From positions 647,609-711,608 of the forward strand of contig NZ_BJEN01000002.1 of assembly GCF_008326345.1 (NCBI RefSeq): DNA of 64,000 bases, written 5' to 3'. Position numbers and translations under genes: made by a program. Of this stretch, positions 58,720-64,000 are shown in pieces. Each line of letters begins with the position of its first letter. The stretch's first letter is position 1. The DNA is from Cutibacterium modestum. Its GTDB lineage: Bacteria > Actinomycetota > Actinomycetes > Propionibacteriales > Propionibacteriaceae. Below the pieces are notes generated by a model that was not told the origin of the DNA, did no database searches, and saw nothing but the letters and a program-made list of their open reading frames with translations.

Positions 58720-58762
58720 CTTGACACGACCGTCTCGGTGTTGCCGGGACGGTCGTGTCAAG
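58720..58762 (+). terminator. Stem-loop after eno
   Basis: A perfect 15-bp stem (CTTGACACGACCGTC with GACGGTCGTGTCAAG) around a 13-base loop. It ends just 10 bases before the ftsB/divIC start, so it may be leaky or the next gene may have its promoter within or before it. Confidence 0.8.
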
Positions 58763-58772
58763 ATGGACCACG

Positions 58773-59429
58773 ATGGCCACGACACCAAGCAGCCGACACC
58801 GTTCGTCCGGAAGGTCCCAGCAACCGACCGGGGGGCGCACACGCCCGTCCGCGCCGAACCGGTCAGGTCCGAGGACCCGCGGAAATTATGAGCGCACTAC
58901 GCGCACAGAACCTCCCCGTAGCCGAGCTACTGAGGAGGAGGGGGACCAGCCTCGCCGGTTCGGTCTCACCCTCAGAGCAGTTGTCATGGGTGCGGCGGTT
59001 CTGCTGGTACTCGTCATGATTACGCCTAGTTTAGGTATCTACTTCTCTCAACGTTCCCAGATCTCCCGGATCCAAGATGACGAAGCTCGGACACGCGCTT
59101 CCATATCGAGCCTTCAGGACGAGGTCAAGCGATGGCACGATCCCGACTACGTCCGTGCTCAGGCGCGCTCTCAGCTCGGCTGGGTGATGCCGGGCGAAAC
59201 TGGATATCAGGTTATTGGGGAGAACGGCAAGGTCATCGGATCGACGACCTCGTTGGATGGAAAAGACCCAGTGACTGCGGCCAGCTCCGACGCCCGCTGG
59301 TGGCGACAAGCTGCGGGATCAATCCAAGACGCTGACCATCCCGTTCCACTCGGCAGCGCCACTCCGGGAGCGATGATCACGCCCACACCTTCGGCGAAGC
59401 TATCATCGCCTGGCCCTTCTCATCGATGA
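58773..59429 (+). CDS. Septum formation initiator FtsB/DivIC
   Basis: A bitopic division protein. About 65 disordered Arg/Pro/Ser-rich cytosolic residues are followed by one membrane helix (VVMGAAVLLVLVMITPSLG), a coiled coil (YFSQRSQISRIQDDEARTRA then SISSLQDEVKRWHDPDYVRA), and the typical QARSQLGWVMPGETGYQVI end. An extracellular Ser/Pro tail follows. The eno-ftsB-DUF501-ppx order supports the call. Confidence 0.9.
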   Translation: MATTPSSRHRSSGRSQQPTGGRTRPSAPNRSGPRTRGNYERTTRTEPPRSRATEEEGDQPRRFGLTLRAVVMGAAVLLVLVMITPSLGIYFSQRSQISRIQDDEARTRASISSLQDEVKRWHDPDYVRAQARSQLGWVMPGETGYQVIGENGKVIGSTTSLDGKDPVTAASSDARWWRQAAGSIQDADHPVPLGSATPGAMITPTPSAKLSSPGPSHR

Positions 59430-59435
59430 GGTGAC

Positions 59436-59978
59436 ATGCTCGAGGAATTTACCGACAATGACCGTCAGGACGTCCGGGACCAGCTTGGGCGCGAACCACG
59501 AGGAGTCGCCGGTGTGGCTTGGCGCTGCGGCTGCGGCAAGCCAGGTGTCATCGCGACCGAGCCCCGGCTGCCGAACGGCACCCCCTTCCCGACGACTTAC
59601 TATCTCACCTGCCCGCGTGCTGTATCCCTCATCGGCACCCTGGAATCTTCGGGGCTGATGGCTCAGATGACTGAACGTCTTAGCGAGGACGAGGAGCTCG
59701 CCGACCAATACCGGCGTGCCCATGAGACCTATGTTGCTGATCGTGCTCGGATCGGTGAACAGGCCGGTCTTGACCCGGTTCCTGAGATCAATGGGTTTTC
59801 TGCGGGCGGTATGCCGACGCGTGTGAAATGTTTGCACGCTCTGGCAGGGCACGCCTTAGCTGTCGGCCCGGGGGTCAATCCTTTTGGAGACGAGGTCGTT
59901 GCAGAGTTGGGGAAGTTCTGGTGCAGCCCATGCACCCCGGCGCATCGCGAGCCTGAGTCGGACAGGAGGACGGCATGA
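59436..59978 (+). CDS. DUF501 domain protein
   Basis: A 180-residue DUF501 protein, function unknown. RCGCGKPGVIATEPRLPNGT and PFPTTYYLTCPRAVSLIGTL are the family's conserved core, and VKCLHALAGHALAVGPGVNP with the final WCSPC is its other hallmark. The paired cysteines (CGC, CLH, CSPC) could bind metal. It sits 6 bases after ftsB/divIC and overlaps ppx by 4 bases. Confidence 0.9.
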   Translation: MLEEFTDNDRQDVRDQLGREPRGVAGVAWRCGCGKPGVIATEPRLPNGTPFPTTYYLTCPRAVSLIGTLESSGLMAQMTERLSEDEELADQYRRAHETYVADRARIGEQAGLDPVPEINGFSAGGMPTRVKCLHALAGHALAVGPGVNPFGDEVVAELGKFWCSPCTPAHREPESDRRTA

Positions 59979-60907
59979 GTAGCAACTACACCGTTGCAGC
60001 CATCGACTGCGGGACGAATTCGATTCGCCTTCTCATCGCATCAGCTGGCCCGGACGGCCGTTTGGTTGAGCAGGCACGAGATCTGGAACTGGTGAGGCTC
60101 GGCCAAGGGGTTGACGCCACCGGTTCTTTCCATCCCGACGCCCTTGAGCGCACTTTTTCAGCCTGCCGCACCTTTGCCAAGACCATTTCGGACCACCACT
60201 GCGACCAGGTGCGTTTTGTCTCCACATCGGCCGCCCGTGACGTCTCCAATCGCGATGACTTCTTCACGGGAGTCCGTGATGCTCTCGATGTGGACGCGGA
60301 GATCATTGACGGCACAGAAGAGGCAAGTTTGTCTTTTGCCGGAGCGATGTCTGGGGTCCAGGTAACCGATGAGCCGGTTCTTGTGATTGATTGTGGGGGA
60401 GGTTCGACGGAGCTGGTGCTGGGCTATGGAACCACTATCGATTCCCAGGCGAGCCTCGAGGTCGGCTCGGTGCGGCTGCGTGAGCGTTTCCTTCATGATG
60501 ACCCGCCCACCGCAGAGCAGATCGATGACGCGCGCAAGTACGTTCGTGAAGCCCTGGGGTCCTGCCCGGTCGATGTTGCCGCCGCACGTACTGTCATCGC
60601 CGTCGCGGGCACGGTCACGAGCCTGTCCGCAATTGACCAGGGCCTCGCGGAGTATGACCGCGTCAAGGTTCATCATTCAGTACTGGCGGCTAGCCAGATA
60701 TTCGACCTGGCGGACAAGCTGCTTTCGTCTACTGTTGACGAAGTTGAACAGATGGGGCCGCTGAAGCGACGTCGTGCAGAGGTATTGTGTGGAGGTGCCC
60801 TTATCATTGACGAAGTGTTCCGCCGTGTGACGGCAGGTGAACTCGTCGTCTCGGAGACCGATATCCTTGACGGCATAGCGCTGGCAATGCTGGCGCAGGA
60901 GAGCTAA
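59975..60907 (+). CDS. ppx: Exopolyphosphatase/pppGpp phosphohydrolase, Ppx/GppA family
   Basis: A 310-residue actin-fold phosphatase that releases phosphate from polyphosphate or pppGpp. AAIDCGTNSIRLLIA is phosphate loop 1, and VLVIDCGGGSTELVLGYG is phosphate loop 2. FVSTSAARDVSNRDDF and GTEEASLSFAGAM are also family marks. It lacks the C-terminal HD domains of the long forms, as in mycobacterial Ppx1. ATG overlaps DUF501. Confidence 0.94.
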   Translation: MSSNYTVAAIDCGTNSIRLLIASAGPDGRLVEQARDLELVRLGQGVDATGSFHPDALERTFSACRTFAKTISDHHCDQVRFVSTSAARDVSNRDDFFTGVRDALDVDAEIIDGTEEASLSFAGAMSGVQVTDEPVLVIDCGGGSTELVLGYGTTIDSQASLEVGSVRLRERFLHDDPPTAEQIDDARKYVREALGSCPVDVAAARTVIAVAGTVTSLSAIDQGLAEYDRVKVHHSVLAASQIFDLADKLLSSTVDEVEQMGPLKRRRAEVLCGGALIIDEVFRRVTAGELVVSETDILDGIALAMLAQES

Positions 60908-60917
60908 ATCGCTCCTG

Positions 60918-60991
60918 GCCCCCGTAGCCCAACCGGCAGAGGCAGACGGCTTAAACCCGTCCCAGTGCGGGTTCGAATCCCGTCGGGGGTA
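60918..60991 (+). tRNA. tRNA-Leu (anticodon TAA), short variable loop
   Basis: 74-nt cloverleaf: acceptor GCCCCCG with CGGGGGT, anticodon stem GACGG/CCGTC, loop CTTAAAC with anticodon TAA, T arm TGCGGG-TTCGAAT-CCCGT(C). The variable loop is only about 5 bases, whereas class II leucine tRNAs usually carry a long arm. Identity is from the anticodon only. Confidence 0.85.
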
Positions 60992-61131
60992 CTCAACGTC
61001 ACCAGGAGCAGCTACGCAGTGTGTACGACCTGAGTCGTCGCGGTCGCTAGAAACCGCGGTACGGGGAAGGTTCCGCGTCATCGCGTCGTTGTTTACAGTA
61101 GATGTGACCACAGTTTTCACAGGAGGATCAC

Positions 61132-61965
61132 ATGGCCAACCCGGTCTTTAGCCGAGCCGAGGCCTTCCAGTCGCACGGCAACCCTTACGGGCAGCCGGCC
61201 TACGCAGGCCAAGGGTATCCATCGCAGTACGGCATGTCAGGGCAACCTGGCGGTGAGTGGGGCTCGCTGTCACATGACGGCCCGCAGCAGCGTGCCGAGC
61301 GCGCAATGACCTTTGACGACGTCCTCGGCCGTACCGGCCTAGTTCTGCTCATCATCGCTGCCATCGGCGCTTTGAGCTTCACCTTAATCGGACCGAACAT
61401 GGTGGCGGGCGGCCCCGCTTTGATCGTCGGGTCAATTGCGGCGTTCATTACCGCGATAATCGTTAGCACCCGCCGTACGGTGCCAGTCGGTGGCGTCATT
61501 TTCTACTGCATCTGTGAGGGGCTAGTCCTTGGCTCACTGTCGGCCATCTTCGAGGCCTCCTACCCCGGTATCGTGGTGCAGGCCGTCTTGGGTACTTTCG
61601 CCGCTGCCGGTGTGACGTTGGCGGCCTACAAGTTCTTTAACATCCAGGTGACGCCGCGGTTCCGTCAGATCGTCATTATTTCGACCTTAGGCTTCGCCCT
61701 CGCGATGCTCTTCAACCTCATGCTGACGCTGTTCGGGATTACCGTTGGCGTTTCCAGTTTTGGCCTTATCGGCATCTTGTGTTCAGCGCTGGGTGTGGTT
61801 CTGGCTGCCATGAATCTTGTCGTGGATTTTGACTACGCCGAGCAGGGGGTGCGTAACCAGGCTCCAGCTTCTGAGTCTTGGCGAGCCGCCTTTGGCATTG
61901 CAGTGACGATGGTGTGGCTCTACACGGAGATCCTGCGAATTCTCAGCTACTTCCGTGCTGATTGA
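61132..61965 (+). CDS. Bax inhibitor-1/YccA family membrane protein
   Basis: A Gly/Pro/Tyr-rich cytosolic N terminus of ~55 residues is followed by MTFDDVLGRTGLVLLIIAAI and seven predicted membrane segments. The last third has NLVVDFDYAEQGV, with the acidic pair typical of the family's pH-sensing Ca2+ leak, and AFGIAVTMVWLYTEILRILS. The ATG follows AGGAGG. Role in this organism unknown. Confidence 0.93.
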   Translation: MANPVFSRAEAFQSHGNPYGQPAYAGQGYPSQYGMSGQPGGEWGSLSHDGPQQRAERAMTFDDVLGRTGLVLLIIAAIGALSFTLIGPNMVAGGPALIVGSIAAFITAIIVSTRRTVPVGGVIFYCICEGLVLGSLSAIFEASYPGIVVQAVLGTFAAAGVTLAAYKFFNIQVTPRFRQIVIISTLGFALAMLFNLMLTLFGITVGVSSFGLIGILCSALGVVLAAMNLVVDFDYAEQGVRNQAPASESWRAAFGIAVTMVWLYTEILRILSYFRAD

Positions 61966-61978
61966 CGTTGACGGCAAG

Positions 61979-62007
61979 GGGGGCTTGGTCGCGATGACCA
62001 AGCCCCC
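61979..62007. terminator. Bidirectional stem-loop terminator
   Basis: A 12-bp perfect stem (GGGGGCTTGGTC with GACCAAGCCCCC) and 5-base loop, placed between the convergent Bax inhibitor-like and Nudix genes, so it can serve both. Confidence 0.88.
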
Positions 62008-62037
62008 TGCTGTCAAGTTTGTGACAGTTATGGCTGA

Positions 62038-62745
62038 TCAGGTGCTCGGGACGTCGTGCAGATGAGTCTCCAGACACATTCGTGTTGCGGCTCCCCAGGA
62101 CAGCCGGCGCCAGCGCCACAGCGGGATCCATTGAGCTGATTGGGTGGTGCCACCGACGTCAATGACGTACGGGTCAGTGGGGTTTTCACTGGTGGCTGAG
62201 TAAATGATCCGCAGGGCGTGGAAGTCCTCCAGCACCCCAGCGGGGGAGCGGCCGATCCAGTGATCTGATTGCAGGTCGATGATGCGATTGAGGCGGATGT
62301 GTTGCCCGGATTCCTCCATGACCTCACGGGTGACCGCTTGAGCCGGGGACTCACCGGGCTCCAGACCACCTCCAGGCAGTGCCCACAGACCAGGGACTGC
62401 GGTACGTGGAGAACACTCAGTACCTAGAACTCCCCGCCGCGACCGCACAACGGCATAGGCGGCAACGCGTTGGTATGGACGAACTAATTCGTCGGCCTGA
62501 CGGTCCTCAGAGAGATCTGGTACGCCCCTTCGGGTGCGAGGGGGTTGAGAGCTGGACGTTCGCGGTGCCACGTGAGCAGTGACGACGATCTCATCATCGA
62601 CTCGATCGGCAGACAGGTATTCCCTGACGACGAGTCCATGACGCCACAATTCGACGTGTGGATTCATCCCGTGACGGACGCGGAAGGCATGGGTCTGCCC
62701 ACTGCCTGGCGTTCCGACTGCGGTGATGAGCACACTTTCATTCAA
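62038..62745 (-). CDS. Nudix hydrolase
   Basis: 235 residues. The Nudix box is complete: [20 protein letters not shown] followed by ESG, with the REVMEE metal ligands. [17 protein letters not shown] and WALPGG frame it. There is an extra ~75-residue N-terminal domain of unknown role. Substrate cannot be told from sequence. Start ATG at 62745, ribosome binding site not obvious. Confidence 0.9.
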   Translation of the reverse strand: MNESVLITAVGTPGSGQTHAFRVRHGMNPHVELWRHGLVVREYLSADRVDDEIVVTAHVAPRTSSSQPPRTRRGVPDLSEDRQADELVRPYQRVAAYAVVRSRRGVLGTECSPRTAVPGLWALPGGGLEPGESPAQAVTREVMEESGQHIRLNRIIDLQSDHWIGRSPAGVLEDFHALRIIYSATSENPTDPYVIDVGGTTQSAQWIPLWRWRRLSWGAATRMCLETHLHDVPST

Positions 62746-62809
62746 CCACCTTGACCATAGGCGGCGGTCTAGCTCCTTGATGGGCTGAATCAGTCGAGGA
62801 GCCGAGGCG

Positions 62810-63775
62810 CTACTTGACCTCGTCGGTGACGTCGGTGCCGTCAGTATTGAAAGCCCTAGTTACACCGTTAACGCCAACGCGGAGGACGGGCGCATTAAGC
62901 TTCGAATCCTCGGTGATCGTCCATCCCATGTCGGATGGCTTCTGGTTGGCCTTCGCCGCCGTGAGATTCATGATGTGGATGATGACATTCGGGTGCAGCA
63001 GGGTAGGCGAGAAGGTCGCGGATGCGTCCCCCTTGCGTTGCACCGCCCATGCGGGCATATCAGCAGACCGGGTGCGCCTCATGACGACGCCAGGCGTCGT
63101 CGTCGGGGTATCGACCATGATGGCCTTACCGGGCTGGTAGCTGACCTGCCCGACCTGCTTAGCACCAGCGACAGCATCAGTTAACGCCTCAGCCATGGCG
63201 GCAGGCGACGCGAAGTCGATGTGGTTGATCGCAGATCCATCCGGCCGGAAGAAGACGGTCCGACTTTCTGGCTTGGTTGAGACTGTCATAAGGACAGTAC
63301 CTTGGTTGTACTCGACGATCTGCAGGTTCTGGTTCATATGGGATCCAGAGATATCGGCAGCCTTACTCAAAATCGTGGGCATCTTTTCGACGGCGAAGTC
63401 GTCGGGATCGAAGGGACGTGACACTGTCTGGGTGCTCTGGGTTGCTGACGAGTCGATCTTGCCGTTCTGCCAAGTCCAGACCGTGGGGGAGCCGCCAATC
63501 TGGGCGGTGATGCTGAGAGCGGTCTTGGTGATGTCTACCTTCGTGATAGGTCCATTGCCTGACGCCGCGACAAGTTCATTGATGATCACACGGGTATGAA
63601 TGCCATCGAGCGGGGATACCGAAGCAGTGACCTTGGATGACGGGACTAAGGCCGTGCGGCTCGGCTCGTCTAAGGGTGTCGTAGGGGTGGTAGAGCTGCA
63701 TGAGGCAGACACGCAAAGCGTGATCGCACTAAGGACTACGCATCCGGTTTGCCGGAACCATATTCGACACGTCAC
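62810..63775 (-). CDS. Secreted lipoprotein of unknown function
   Basis: 321 residues with a lipoprotein signal ([14 protein letters not shown]) and Thr/Ser linker. The mature part is mixed alpha/beta: [39 protein letters not shown] and [21 protein letters not shown] do not recognise a named domain. GTG/ATG start choice is simple as only one fits the signal peptide. It follows the Nudix gene's upstream region in the same direction. Confidence 0.8.
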   Translation of the reverse strand: MTCRIWFRQTGCVVLSAITLCVSASCSSTTPTTPLDEPSRTALVPSSKVTASVSPLDGIHTRVIINELVAASGNGPITKVDITKTALSITAQIGGSPTVWTWQNGKIDSSATQSTQTVSRPFDPDDFAVEKMPTILSKAADISGSHMNQNLQIVEYNQGTVLMTVSTKPESRTVFFRPDGSAINHIDFASPAAMAEALTDAVAGAKQVGQVSYQPGKAIMVDTPTTTPGVVMRRTRSADMPAWAVQRKGDASATFSPTLLHPNVIIHIMNLTAAKANQKPSDMGWTITEDSKLNAPVLRVGVNGVTRAFNTDGTDVTDEVK

Positions 63776-64000
63776 GAGGCGAGTCTATGAGGAGTTTTGC
63801 GGCTGGTGTGGTGCTGGGAGGGTGGAGACCGGGCAGGCAGTTGGCTGAGTGAAGATGCCGCTAGCAGCTTGGATTTGCGTTGGTGGTGGGGTGTGTGTAA
63901 TGTTTGGCGGGCCGTCGGGGGCTGCTTGGAGTGGTTTGAGTGGTTCTGGGTGGTGGCTGGTTCTGCTGGTTGGCTTTCGGGATTGCGGTTTTGTGGTTTC
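63776..64000. other. G/T-rich end of the window
   Basis: The promoter region of the lipoprotein lies here. From ~63870 the plus strand is strikingly G/T rich (runs such as GGTTCTGGGTGGTGGCTGG) and low in A and C, with no ORF that I trust. I cannot tell whether it is a leader, the end of a repeat-rich gene, or another element, because the window stops. Confidence 0.3.

Noticed and set aside
63870..64000. Possible CRISPR array at the window end
   Set aside because: No direct repeat of regular spacing could be found in the biased stretch.

Overview
The window looks like chromosomal DNA of a high-GC actinobacterium, most probably a Cutibacterium (C. acnes-type). This rests on gene style and content: frequent GTG starts, many 4-base ATGA/GTGA overlaps, narGHJI with a complete molybdenum cofactor (Moco) set, DUF501, DUF6457, and a GlpR/SepX-like protein. 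The species name is inference; no database was searched.

Region 1 (1-5.6 kb) is an eroded accessory patch next to tRNA-Ala(CGC). It holds two copies of a 279-bp inverted repeat carrying the 3' end of a dead serine recombinase. Between them lies a polyketide synthase remnant that has lost its middle domains but stays in frame. Unrecognised ORFs, a broken helix-turn-helix gene and a broken GNAT acetyltransferase follow.

Region 2 (5.6-29.1 kb) is a molybdenum and anaerobic respiration block. On the minus strand are a TorD-like chaperone, moaC, moeA, moaE, moaD and moaA, all overlapping. Divergent to them are a TOBE regulator, modA and a fused modBC. Then come narK and narGHJI with a CPF-motif winged-helix regulator, then mobA, mogA and a DUF6457 gene. 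Last is a four-gene DMSO reductase-type operon in which every gene is broken: two amber codons in dmsA and frameshifts in dmsB, dmsC and an Fe-S gene. Nitrate respiration looks intact; the DMSO reductase branch looks lost, leaving its chaperone apparently orphaned.

Region 3 (29.6-33 kb) is a thiamine operon, thiO-thiS-thiG-thiF, behind a TPP riboswitch. thiG carries a frameshift.

Region 4 (33-64 kb) is mostly core genome: corA, a uracil/xanthine permease, a protein mannosyltransferase, rsmI-tatD-rsmA-ispE-marR, tetR, tRNA-Gln, glmU (with a shortened acetyltransferase domain), prs, rplY, pth, an adh, mfd, a SurA-like lipoprotein, mazG, eno, ftsB/divIC, DUF501, ppx, tRNA-Leu, a Bax inhibitor-1 family protein, a Nudix hydrolase and a lipoprotein. 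It is interrupted by three tandem paralogous secreted proteins of unknown function (44.9-47.4 kb), the best candidate here for an undescribed system, and by decayed lactate dehydrogenase, ABC transporter and lipoprotein genes.

The number of single-base lesions (thiG, dmsB, dmsC, the 56.8-kb lipoprotein, the recombinase) means that either real reductive decay or sequencing error in a draft must be considered. The dms lesions, in four adjacent genes, favour real decay.
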